Source: DASSQJ01 sp963730165
Lineage (GTDB): Bacteria; Actinomycetota; Actinomycetes; Actinomycetales; Dermatophilaceae
Direction: 5' to 3'
DNA: 64,000 nucleotides
Assembly: GCA_963730165.1 (NCBI GenBank)
Contig: CAVSQS010000001.1
Location: 434,001-498,000 of the forward strand
Shown: positions 26,778-34,231 of the stretch, in pieces
Position numbering within the stretch: position 1 is the first letter of the stretch
Layout: each line of letters begins with the position of its first letter
Position numbers and translations under genes: made by a program
The notes under the pieces: model-generated
Databases searched by the model: none
The model's input: the letters and a program-made list of their open reading frames with translations, nothing else
Told to the model about the DNA's origin: nothing

Positions 26778-27517
26778 CACCGCACCTCGGTGATCTCGGG
26801 GCCGCGCTCGAACGGGTTGAGGTCCGGCGTCTCCGGCTCGTCGTCGGCCGACTCGGTGCGGGCGTCGGTGGGCAGCCGCAGCGGCAGCAGCTCCCGGGGG
26901 GCCATCGGCTCGACCCCGCGGACGACGACGACGGCGCGGAACACCTCGAGCAGCGGCTCGGCGGCCTCCTCGTCGATGGCGGCCCGGCCGGAGAGGACAC
27001 CGCGCAGGAACCAGCGCGGACCGTCGACGCCGACGAAGGTCGCCGGGGCGAACACGGTCCGGCCGCCGGCCTCGGACGGCATCCGCGTGCGCAGGCTCGG
27101 CCCGAGCGGGGTCAGGTACTCCTCGACGGTGCCGCCCTGGCGCTCGACCGCCTCGGCGATCTCCTGGCGGATCTCGTCCCAGAGGCCGCTCGAGCGAGGG
27201 GCCGCGAAGGCCTGGACCTGGAGCGCGGACTCGTCGATGACGACGGTGGCGGCGTTGACCTGCTGGGTCTGCTGGTCGACCTCGAGGCGCAGCTCCATCC
27301 CGGGGACCCCGCGGATCCAGACCGCACCGAGGTCGACGCGGTCCTCGCGGCCATCCACCTCGGCGTGGTCGAAGGGACCCTGCTCACGGGTGAAGGCAAC
27401 CGCGTCGGACGAGGCGTCCGACCCGGCGGTGTCGTCCTCGGCGGGTGGCGCGACGTCGTCGACGGCGTCGGGCTCGTCGGCGTCGGTACGGGCCTTGTTC
27501 CTGCGGAAGATGCTCAC
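26777..27517 (-). CDS. DUF3710 family protein
   Basis: 246 residues, soluble, actinobacteria-specific. Basic start MSIFRRNKAR, an acidic disordered segment (about 11-45), then the conserved domain beginning GPFDHAEV and carrying RVDLGAVWI and a long region ending ELLPLRLP near residue 215. Corresponds to Rv2696c next to dut. No catalytic residues are evident. The GTG start overlaps the dut stop by 4 nt. Confidence 0.85.
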   Translation of the reverse strand: MSIFRRNKARTDADEPDAVDDVAPPAEDDTAGSDASSDAVAFTREQGPFDHAEVDGREDRVDLGAVWIRGVPGMELRLEVDQQTQQVNAATVVIDESALQVQAFAAPRSSGLWDEIRQEIAEAVERQGGTVEEYLTPLGPSLRTRMPSEAGGRTVFAPATFVGVDGPRWFLRGVLSGRAAIDEEAAEPLLEVFRAVVVVRGVEPMAPRELLPLRLPTDARTESADDEPETPDLNPFERGPEITEVR

Positions 27518-28020
27518 TGCGGTGCGGTCCTCGGTTCTCGGGTGGCCGGACGGCTCGGGGGATCCCCGGCGGCGAAGCCGCCGGTCGACCCGTGCCCAGT
27601 GTCTCCCCGCACGCTCTCCGGAAGCGAATCCGCCACGGCGAAGTCGGCGTGGAGGTACTCCTGGACGACCAGCTGGGCGATGCGGTCACCGACCCGGACG
27701 GTGAAGGCCCGGTGCGGGTCGAGGTTGACGAGGTTGACGAGCACCTCGCCGCGGTAGCCGGAGTCGACGGTCCCCGGCGCGTTGACGATCGTGATGCCGT
27801 GCCGGGCGGCGAGGCCGGACCGGGGATGGACCAGCCCGACGGTGCCAGGGGGGAGCGCGAGCGCCACCCCGGTCGGGACGAGGGCGCGCTCCCCCGGCGC
27901 GAGCGTCACGTCGGCGACGCTGCTCAGGTCGGCCCCGGCGTCGCCGTCGGTGCTGTACCGGGGCAGGACGGCATCGGGGTGGAGGAGCCGGACGGTCACC
28001 GGGACGCGGGTGGGGGTCAC
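27514..28020 (-). CDS. dut: dUTP diphosphatase
   Basis: 168-residue trimeric dUTPase that removes dUTP and supplies dUMP for thymidylate synthesis. All five family motifs are present: DAGADL, PRSGLA, GTVDSGYRGEV (catalytic Asp in VDSGY), RIAQLV and the C-terminal RGDTGHGSTG arm. After motif V there is an unusual 20-residue Pro/Arg tail. GTG 28020 is chosen from family alignment; an upstream start at 28059 would add 13 residues. The 4-nt overlap with the DUF3710 gene indicates an operon. Confidence 0.94.
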   Translation of the reverse strand: MTPTRVPVTVRLLHPDAVLPRYSTDGDAGADLSSVADVTLAPGERALVPTGVALALPPGTVGLVHPRSGLAARHGITIVNAPGTVDSGYRGEVLVNLVNLDPHRAFTVRVGDRIAQLVVQEYLHADFAVADSLPESVRGDTGHGSTGGFAAGDPPSRPATREPRTAPQ

Positions 28021-28046
28021 CGGGTCACCACCGGGCGCGGGCGCGC

Positions 28047-28346
28047 TCAGGCGGCGCACTCCCGGCAGACGAGCACGCCGTTGTTCTCACTGGCGAGCTG
28101 GCTGCGGTGGTGGACGAGGAAGCACCGCGAGCAGGTGAACTCGTCCGCCTGCCGCGGCAGGACGCGGACCGAGAGCTCCTCGCCGGAGAGGTCGGCACCG
28201 GGCAGCTCGAAGCCCTCGGCCTGCTCGGTCTCGTCGACGTCGACGCTCGAGGCGCGCTTGTCGACGCGGCGGTTCTTCAGCTCCTCGATGGAGTCCTCGG
28301 AGAGCTCGTCGTCGTTCTTGCGCGGTGCGTCGTAGTCGGTCGCCAT
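28047..28346 (-). CDS. DUF4193 zinc-ribbon-like protein
   Basis: 99 residues. The highly conserved start MATDYDAPRK is followed by a charged helical part, and a C-terminal four-Cys ribbon CSRC-(about 20)-CREC typical of DUF4193. Counterpart of Rv2699c. Probably binds zinc; the role is unknown, though conservation across actinobacteria suggests a core function. Start ATG 28346 has GGGTGG about 12 nt upstream; the longer frame from 28373 is not conserved. Confidence 0.88.
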   Translation of the reverse strand: MATDYDAPRKNDDELSEDSIEELKNRRVDKRASSVDVDETEQAEGFELPGADLSGEELSVRVLPRQADEFTCSRCFLVHHRSQLASENNGVLVCRECAA

Positions 28347-28504
28347 CGCTGATGTCCACCCTTCGTCGTGCAACTCGGCCCAGTCAACGCACGGAGCGCG
28401 TTGTTTGTGCCCGCCCTGTCACGGTGCGCCGCAGATTGTGCACCATCGCCCCCCACCGGTGCCACGCGGGTCCGGCCCACGGATCCCGGCGGGCCGCGGC
28501 GGGC

Positions 28505-29374
28505 TCAGCCGGCCGCCGTGACGTGGACCGACGTGACCCGGCGGACGAGGGCTGCGAACGCCTCCGCGATACCCGGCGCGGCGACCCACGTCAGCTCGCG
28601 GGTCGGGGTCGGACCCTCCGGACCACCGAGCACCGCCCCCGCCTCGGTCGCGACGAGCTGACCGGCGGCGCGGTCCCAGGCGTTGAGCCCGGTCTCGTAG
28701 TACGCGTCGACACGCCCACCGGCCACGTCGCAGAGGTCGAGCGCGGCGCTCCCGAAGCGGCGGATGTCGCGCACGCGCGGCAGGACCTCGACGAGCGCGC
28801 GCGCCTGCCGCTCACGGACCTCCGCGGCGTAGCCGAACCCCGTGGCGACGAGGCTGAGCGCGAGCTCGCCCGGTCCGCCGACGTGGAGGGTCCGGCGGTC
28901 CTGCGGGGTCGTGAGGCGGGCTCCCCCGCCGAGGTGGGCGTGGTAGAGCTCGCCGGCGACCGGCTCGAGCACGGCTCCGGCGACCGGGCGCCAGGCGCCG
29001 GGCACGGCGGGGTCGCCGACGACGGCCGCGACCGACACCGCGTAGCGCGGGATGCCGTAGAGGTAGTTGACCGTGCCGTCGATGGGGTCGACGACCCACG
29101 TGATGCCCGAGGTCCCCACGGAGCCGCCCTCCTCCTCGCCGAGGACCGCGTCGTCCGGGCGCAACCCGGCGAGCTCCTCGACGATGAGCTCCTGGCTGCG
29201 CTGGTCCATCTCCGTGACGACGTCGGTGCGCGTCGACTTCGAGGAGACCCCGAGCTCACCCGGGCGCTCGTCGATGACCAGCCGGCCCGCGCTGCGGGCC
29301 ACCTCGCACGCGACGTCCTCGAGCGCCGCGAGGTCGGTCCCCGCGGGAACCGCGGGCTCGACCGAAGGCGTCAC
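28505..29374 (-). CDS. suhB: Inositol monophosphatase family protein
   Basis: 289 residues; Mg2+/Li+-type phosphatase releasing myo-inositol from inositol phosphate, needed for inositol lipids, or acting on related sugar phosphates. Metal motifs: Glu in GEEEGG, the DPIDGTVNYLYG signature (Asp, Asp), and the late WDRAAGQLVATEAG block with Asp. Matches Rv2701c suhB by position. GTG start overlaps the hemH stop by 4 nt, so it is co-translated with ferrochelatase. Confidence 0.9.
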   Translation of the reverse strand: MTPSVEPAVPAGTDLAALEDVACEVARSAGRLVIDERPGELGVSSKSTRTDVVTEMDQRSQELIVEELAGLRPDDAVLGEEEGGSVGTSGITWVVDPIDGTVNYLYGIPRYAVSVAAVVGDPAVPGAWRPVAGAVLEPVAGELYHAHLGGGARLTTPQDRRTLHVGGPGELALSLVATGFGYAAEVRERQARALVEVLPRVRDIRRFGSAALDLCDVAGGRVDAYYETGLNAWDRAAGQLVATEAGAVLGGPEGPTPTRELTWVAAPGIAEAFAALVRRVTSVHVTAAG

Positions 29375-30483
29375 CACGGGTCGCTGCCGCACAGGGCCGG
29401 ACGCGCCGCGCGCAGGTTGGGGCAGCATCCCGGGGCGCACACCGAGGGTCGGACGTCCCCGGTCACCCACGCCTCCGGCGTGACGACCTCGCCCCGCGCC
29501 TCGGCGGCACGCTCGAGCAGCAGGTCGACCAGCCCCGCGACGAACGCCTCGTCGGTGTCGGGGGTCGCCACCCGGACGAACGGGAGGCCGACCCGCCGTG
29601 CCGTCTCCGCCGCCTCGGTGTCGAGGTCCTGGATCACCTCCATGTGGTCGGAGACGAAGCCGATGGGCGCAACGACGACCGGGCCGTCCCCCTCGGCCGC
29701 GAGCTCCTCGATGCGGTCGCCCACGTCGGGCTCGAGCCACGGCTGCTGCGGGGGCCCCGAGCGGGAGCAGAACACGAGCTCGCCGGTCAGCTCGACGCCG
29801 ACCGCGGCACCAGCCTCCTCGACGAGGCGGTGCATGAGCCGCAGGTGCTGGTCGACGTAGAGGTTGCCCTCGCCGTCGCCAGGACCGGAGGTGTCGTCCA
29901 TCGCCAGCGGGACCGAGTGGGTGACGAAGAGCAGCCGCGCCGAGGCCGGGTCCGGGAGCCCCTGCAGCGACTCGACGAGGGCACGCGCCCACGCCGTGCC
30001 GAGGCCGGGGTGGGAGAAGTAGGGGCGGACCTTGTCGATGACGAGGCCGTCTGCGGCCGGGCCGACCTCCCGCACGGCGTCGGCGAGGTTCTCGCGGTAC
30101 TGGCGACACGAGGAGTACGACGAGTAGGCGCTCGTGAGGACGGTGACGACCCGGGTGGCGCCGAGGTCGAGCGCCTCACGCACCGCGTCCGCGAAGTACG
30201 GCTCGCTGTTCCGGTTGCCCCAGACGACGGGCACCTCGAGTCCACGCTGGTCCAGCTCGGCCCGCAGCCGGGCGATGAGGTCGCGGTTGAGGTCGTTGAT
30301 GGGGCTGCGACCGCCACGGTCGTAGTAGTGCTCGCCGACGACGCGTAACCGCTCCTCCGGGATGTCGCGCCCGGCCGTGACCCGTCGGAGGAAGGGCATG
30401 ACCTCGTCCTCGGACTCGGGACCCCCGAAGGACCCGAGGAGGACGACGTCATAGGGTTCGAGCTCACCGGCGGGGTCGGACAT
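29371..30483 (-). CDS. hemH: Coproporphyrin III ferrochelatase
   Basis: 370 residues; inserts Fe2+ into coproporphyrin III (CpfC) in the haem route used by actinobacteria, whose earlier steps are hemE and hemG at the left edge. Conserved parts: LLGSFGGPE, the HYYDRGGRSPIN loop, TSAYSSYSSCRQY, the catalytic His in VTHSVP, and PIGFVSDHMEV. The C-terminal extension contains CAPGCCPN and a later Cys, likely ligands of the [2Fe-2S] cluster seen in several actinobacterial ferrochelatases. ATG at 30483 with leaderless TACCGT 7 nt upstream. Confidence 0.94.
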   Translation of the reverse strand: MSDPAGELEPYDVVLLGSFGGPESEDEVMPFLRRVTAGRDIPEERLRVVGEHYYDRGGRSPINDLNRDLIARLRAELDQRGLEVPVVWGNRNSEPYFADAVREALDLGATRVVTVLTSAYSSYSSCRQYRENLADAVREVGPAADGLVIDKVRPYFSHPGLGTAWARALVESLQGLPDPASARLLFVTHSVPLAMDDTSGPGDGEGNLYVDQHLRLMHRLVEEAGAAVGVELTGELVFCSRSGPPQQPWLEPDVGDRIEELAAEGDGPVVVAPIGFVSDHMEVIQDLDTEAAETARRVGLPFVRVATPDTDEAFVAGLVDLLLERAAEARGEVVTPEAWVTGDVRPSVCAPGCCPNLRAARPALCGSDPW

Positions 30484-30490
30484 GGCCCCC

Positions 30491-30496
30491 ACGGTA
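30491..30496 (-). promoter_or_regulatory. Leaderless -10 element of hemH
   Basis: TACCGT on the minus strand, 7 nt before the ATG at 30483. Drives hemH-suhB. Confidence 0.45.
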
Positions 30497-30591
30497 TCCG
30501 GGCAATCGGCGCGCCCTCGGCGTGGGATCCACGGTTCGACGTCCACCGGGTGGCATCGTCGGTCCAACGACGAGCAGACCGGGAGCCAGGC

Positions 30592-31719
30592 ATGGACGAT
30601 CTTCGCCTCATCGGCGTCGATGAGGACGGCCAGCACCTGCTGCTCACCGGCGCCGGAGGCGCCCGCTACCGGCTGCCGCTCGACGAGGCGCTGCGTGCCG
30701 CCGCGCGTCGGGACCGTCCCCGCGTCGGCCAGCTGCAGAGCCGGTCCGACGGCGGCATGCGCCCCCGCGAGGTCCAGGCCCTGGTCCGTCGGGGGCTGTC
30801 GGCCGAGGAGGTCGCCGACCGCGCCGGCTGGAGCGTCGAGAAGGTCCAGAAGTTCGAGGTCCCGATCCTCGCCGAGCGCGAGCACGTGGCGCAGCGGGCG
30901 CGCGGGTGCGCCGTGGGTTCGCGCGGTCCGGCTCCGATCAGCCTCGAGGAGCGTGTCGTCGAGCGGCTGCGGGGCCGAGGCGTGAGCCGCGACGAGATGG
31001 GGTGGGACTCCTTCCGCGACGAGGACGGCATCTGGCACCTGACGATGTCCTTCGCTGCCGGCGGCCGCCGGCGCACGGCGACGTGGCACTACGAGCCGCT
31101 CGGTGGTTCCGTCTCACCCCTCGACGACGAGGCCCGCTGGCTCAGCGAGGAGGCCACCTCGGGGGTCATCCCCACCCCTCACCGCACCCCGCCCGGTGAG
31201 GGGCTCGACGTCTACGACGTCGACGCCGACGGTGGCCTCGAGCCGGCCGTCCGGCCTCGCGAGCCGCACGAGCCGATCGATCTCATGGCGGCCATGCGCG
31301 AGCACAGCGTGCGCGGCCGGCGAGGGCGGCGTCGCTCCTCACCGTCGCACACCCCGGGCGAGGACCAGCCGCGCACCGACGCCCTGCCCCTCGAGCAGCT
31401 GGTGCTCGACCCCTCCGAGCTGCCGCCCCCACCGCCGGCGCGCGGCGACCGCTCGGTCGACGAGCACACCGATGGGGCGGCCGGCGGCACCGCGCGGCAC
31501 GACGCACAGGCGCCGTCCGAGGAGTCCGGCCGGCCGGAGGAGGTGTCGGGGTCCGCCCCGGAGGTCGAGTCCGGCGGGCACGGCCCCGACGGCACGCGCC
31601 ACCACCAGGCCGAGGAGACGCCGTCGCCCAGGCGTGCGGCATCCGGCCGCAAGGGCCGCCCGAGCGTCCCGAGCTGGGACGACATCGTCTTCGGCACCAA
31701 GGGGTCGGGTCCGGCCTGA
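30592..31719 (+). CDS. sepH: Septation protein SepH
   Basis: 375 residues; actinobacterial cell-division protein that binds and stimulates FtsZ assembly. The N-terminal DUF3071 domain (1-185) begins MDDLRLIGVDEDGQHLLL. It contains the helix-turn-helix-like FtsZ-interacting segment (MRPREVQALVRRGLSAEEVADRAG) and the block DEDGIWHLTMSF. The C-terminal half is Pro/Glu/Arg-rich and disordered, ending in the conserved short motif PSWDDIVFGTK. ATG start after GGGAG. Lies near dut and tdk as in other actinobacteria. Confidence 0.93.
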   Translation: MDDLRLIGVDEDGQHLLLTGAGGARYRLPLDEALRAAARRDRPRVGQLQSRSDGGMRPREVQALVRRGLSAEEVADRAGWSVEKVQKFEVPILAEREHVAQRARGCAVGSRGPAPISLEERVVERLRGRGVSRDEMGWDSFRDEDGIWHLTMSFAAGGRRRTATWHYEPLGGSVSPLDDEARWLSEEATSGVIPTPHRTPPGEGLDVYDVDADGGLEPAVRPREPHEPIDLMAAMREHSVRGRRGRRRSSPSHTPGEDQPRTDALPLEQLVLDPSELPPPPPARGDRSVDEHTDGAAGGTARHDAQAPSEESGRPEEVSGSAPEVESGGHGPDGTRHHQAEETPSPRRAASGRKGRPSVPSWDDIVFGTKGSGPA

Positions 31720-31753
31720 GGCCTGGCAGCACCGTGCCGGGCAGCTGCCCGTG

Positions 31754-32431
31754 TCAGTCGCGGCGGGGCACCGGGCAGGCGGCGAGGTCGAAGGGCAGGG
31801 TGTCGGGGGTCGGTGAAGCGGCCCGGGCCGCATGGCTGTTCATCCGCCGCATGTAGTGACGACGGCACAGCACCTCGTACTCGACCAGACCCGCGCTGGC
31901 CGCGGCGGTGTCCCCGACGACCACTTGTTCGCCCTCCACCACCATGACCCCGTCGACGACGCGAGCGTTGTGGGTCGCGGTGCGCCCGCACCAGCAGAGG
32001 GCCTCGACCTGGAGCGTCTGCACCCGGTCGGCCAGCTCGATGAGGCGCCGGGAGCCCGGGAACAGCTCGGTGCGGAAGTCGGCCGTGATGCCGAAGGCGT
32101 GCACGTCGATGCCGAGCTCGTCGACGACGCGGGCCAGCTGCTCGACCTGGAGCGGGGTGTAGAACTGCGCCTCGTCACAGATGAGGTAGTCGACGCGGCT
32201 CCCGGCGGTGAGGCACCCGACGACGACGTCCCAGAAGTCGAGGTCGTCGTCGACCTCGACGGCCTCGGTGGCGAGACCGAGGCGGCTCGAGAGCACCGAC
32301 TCCCCGGCCCGGTCGAGCTTGGTGAAGATCATGCCGACCCGGTCCCGGGCCCGGTGGTTGTGGTCGATCTGGAGCGCGAGGGTGGACTTCCCGCAGTCCA
32401 TCGTCCCGGAGAAGAAGACCAGTTCCGCCAC
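31754..32431 (-). CDS. tdk: Thymidine kinase
   Basis: 225-residue TK1-type enzyme phosphorylating thymidine with ATP. P-loop SGTMDCGKST near the N-terminus, Walker-B-like ICDEAQFYT with the catalytic Glu, thymidine lasso region (GVMVVEGEQVVVGD), and zinc-ligand pairs CWCG and CRRHYMRR. A 30-residue tail follows. GTG 32431 is preferred: TAGGGT lies 8 nt upstream and VAELVFFSG is the usual start; a TTG at 32440 is the alternative. Probably also read from the upstream phosphodiesterase transcript, whose stop codon overlaps that -10. Confidence 0.92.
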   Translation of the reverse strand: MAELVFFSGTMDCGKSTLALQIDHNHRARDRVGMIFTKLDRAGESVLSSRLGLATEAVEVDDDLDFWDVVVGCLTAGSRVDYLICDEAQFYTPLQVEQLARVVDELGIDVHAFGITADFRTELFPGSRRLIELADRVQTLQVEALCWCGRTATHNARVVDGVMVVEGEQVVVGDTAAASAGLVEYEVLCRRHYMRRMNSHAARAASPTPDTLPFDLAACPVPRRD

Positions 32432-32442
32432 GGGGGCCAACC

Positions 32443-33603
32443 CTAGGCGACCGCGCGTGCCGGCGCGTGCACGACCGGCACGGCGACCTCGGCCTCGCTC
32501 AACGACCCGTGCATCCCGAGGAGCGCGAGCAGCCGTGGTGAGGCGCGGCGGGAGTCGACGACGGCGTAGCGGTCGCGCATCGCGACCACCAGGTCGCCGA
32601 TCCGCGGCAGGACCTCGGGGCGGACGGGGCCGAACCAGCCCGCCGCCACCGCCTGCTCCCGGGTGAGGACGTCCGCGCGCTCGCCCAGCACCGCGGTCCA
32701 GGCGGCGAGCACGTCACCGGCGGCGCCCGCTTCGACGTGGACCTGCGGGGCCCGGGCCTCGAGACTGACGAACCGCACCCCCGCCGCGAGCCGGGGGTCG
32801 TCCGCGACGTCGAGCCGGTCCCCCATCGGCACCTCGACCATCCCGTGGTCGGCGGTCACGGTGAGCGAGCAGTCGTCGGGCAGGGATGCGGCGAGCCGGG
32901 CCAGCTCGCGGTCGACCACCTCCAGAGCCTCCCCCCACTGCCAGGACTCCGGGCCGGCTTCGTGGCCGACCTTGTCGACGTCCTCCCAGTAGAGGTGCAC
33001 CAGGGCGCGGGGCGAGCGCCGGACCGCGGCCAGCGTCGCGTCGACACGCTCGCCGAGCGAGGAGGCCGCGACGAAGCGGCCGCCGCGGGCGACGGCATTG
33101 GTCAGGCCCGAGCCGTCGAAGAACGCCGGGCCGACCCGGGTGACGTCGACGCCGGATCGCTCGGCCACCTCGAAGACCGTCGCGCTCGGCTGCCAGAGCC
33201 GTGGGTCGGGCCCGTCCTCCCAGGACAGCTCGTTGAGCATCCGGCCGGTCTCGGGGACGAGCGCCTCGTACCCGATCAGCCCGTGCGCGCCCGCAGCGAG
33301 CCCGGTGCCGAAGCTGGCGACCGACGTGGCCGTCGTCGAGGGGAACCCGCTGGGGACCCGGCGAGTGGTCCCGAGCATCGAGCGCAGCCAGGGTGCGTGC
33401 CCGGCCCGACGCACGAGCAGGTCGTGGCCGAGACCGTCGACGAGGACCACCACGGCCCGCCGCGCGGGGGGCAGGCCGAGGTCGTGCGACCCGGGGACGC
33501 GGGGCCAGGGCACGCCGAGGCCGCGGGCCACCGACGGCAGGACGTCGGCGAGCGCGGGGCCGGCCCCGAGCGGCGACGGCGGCACCGGGGCGGAGGGCGG
33601 CAT
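32443..33603 (-). CDS. Alkaline phosphatase-superfamily phosphodiesterase/nucleotide pyrophosphatase
   Basis: 386 residues of the nucleotide pyrophosphatase/phosphodiesterase (type I) fold. Metal and nucleophile motifs: VVLVDGLGHDLL (Asp), the nucleophile Thr in SGFPSTTATSVASFGTG, the second Asp in YWEDVDKVGHEAG and the TADHGMVEV block. No signal peptide is seen, so it is probably cytosolic. Substrate is not predictable: nucleotides, phosphonates or phosphodiesters are possible. Sits 5 nt after the DUF5998 stop. Confidence 0.85.
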   Translation of the reverse strand: MPPSAPVPPSPLGAGPALADVLPSVARGLGVPWPRVPGSHDLGLPPARRAVVVLVDGLGHDLLVRRAGHAPWLRSMLGTTRRVPSGFPSTTATSVASFGTGLAAGAHGLIGYEALVPETGRMLNELSWEDGPDPRLWQPSATVFEVAERSGVDVTRVGPAFFDGSGLTNAVARGGRFVAASSLGERVDATLAAVRRSPRALVHLYWEDVDKVGHEAGPESWQWGEALEVVDRELARLAASLPDDCSLTVTADHGMVEVPMGDRLDVADDPRLAAGVRFVSLEARAPQVHVEAGAAGDVLAAWTAVLGERADVLTREQAVAAGWFGPVRPEVLPRIGDLVVAMRDRYAVVDSRRASPRLLALLGMHGSLSEAEVAVPVVHAPARAVA

Positions 33604-33608
33604 CCGGC

Positions 33609-34199
33609 TCAGCCCTGGCCGATGGCGGAGGAGAGGTCGCGCGCGAAGGAGAGTGCGCCGGCGAGCGCGTCGTCGCCGTCCGCCGCGGCGGAGATCCGCA
33701 GAGCGATGTCGTCACCGGTCACCGTGCCCTCGTAGCCGTGGTCGGCGTCGCACTCGGGGTCGCCGCAGCTCGCCGGGACGAGGTCGACCCGGGCCACCGT
33801 GCCCCAGCCGAGGGTCACGGTGATCTCACGGCCCAGGCTGCCCGGCACGTAGTGCTCGGGGTCCTCGACGACGTGGGTGAGCATGACGCCCTTGACCGCG
33901 GAGAGGGGAATCGACTCGGTGGTGGCGGTGGCGACCTCCTGCGGGGCCGGGGGCTCGTCGGCGTGGTCGTCGAGGTGGGCGATGAGCAGCCGGCTCGGCG
34001 TGAGGACGAGGACGGTGATGTGCCGGCGGACCACGTCGCGGTCGAAGGTCGTCTCGACGTGCACGAGGTGGTTGTCGATCCGCTCCCCCACCAGCGCCGC
34101 GGCCACGACGTCGGCGACGAGCGCCGGGTAGTACCCGGCGCGGTCGATGGCCGCGGTGAGCGCCGCGGGCAGCACGGGGGCGTGGTGGGGGCTGGTCAT
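33609..34199 (-). CDS. DUF5998 family protein
   Basis: 196 residues, soluble. Conserved segments AIDRAGYYPALVADVV, HLVHVETTFDRDVVRRHITVLVLTPSRLLIAH and a domain end with CGDPECDADHGYEG. The C-terminal two Cys and His could bind a metal. Function unknown; the family keeps company with the phosphodiesterase and tdk in actinobacteria. The ATG at 34199 has CACAAT 6 nt upstream (34206-34211, minus strand) and no ribosome site, so this looks like the leaderless head of the three-gene operon. Confidence 0.82.
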   Translation of the reverse strand: MTSPHHAPVLPAALTAAIDRAGYYPALVADVVAAALVGERIDNHLVHVETTFDRDVVRRHITVLVLTPSRLLIAHLDDHADEPPAPQEVATATTESIPLSAVKGVMLTHVVEDPEHYVPGSLGREITVTLGWGTVARVDLVPASCGDPECDADHGYEGTVTGDDIALRISAAADGDDALAGALSFARDLSSAIGQG

Positions 34200-34205
34200 G
34201 GGCCC

Positions 34206-34211
34206 ATTGTG
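34206..34211 (-). promoter_or_regulatory. Leaderless -10 element of the DUF5998 operon
   Basis: CACAAT on the minus strand, 6 nt before the ATG at 34199. Confidence 0.4.
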
Positions 34212-34231
34212 CCGTCACCGGCCGAGCGGGG

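Noticed and set aside
31738..31751. CGGGCAGCTGCCCG palindrome between sepH and tdk as a terminator
   Set aside because: Short, without a proper loop or T-run; could contribute to termination but evidence is too weak.
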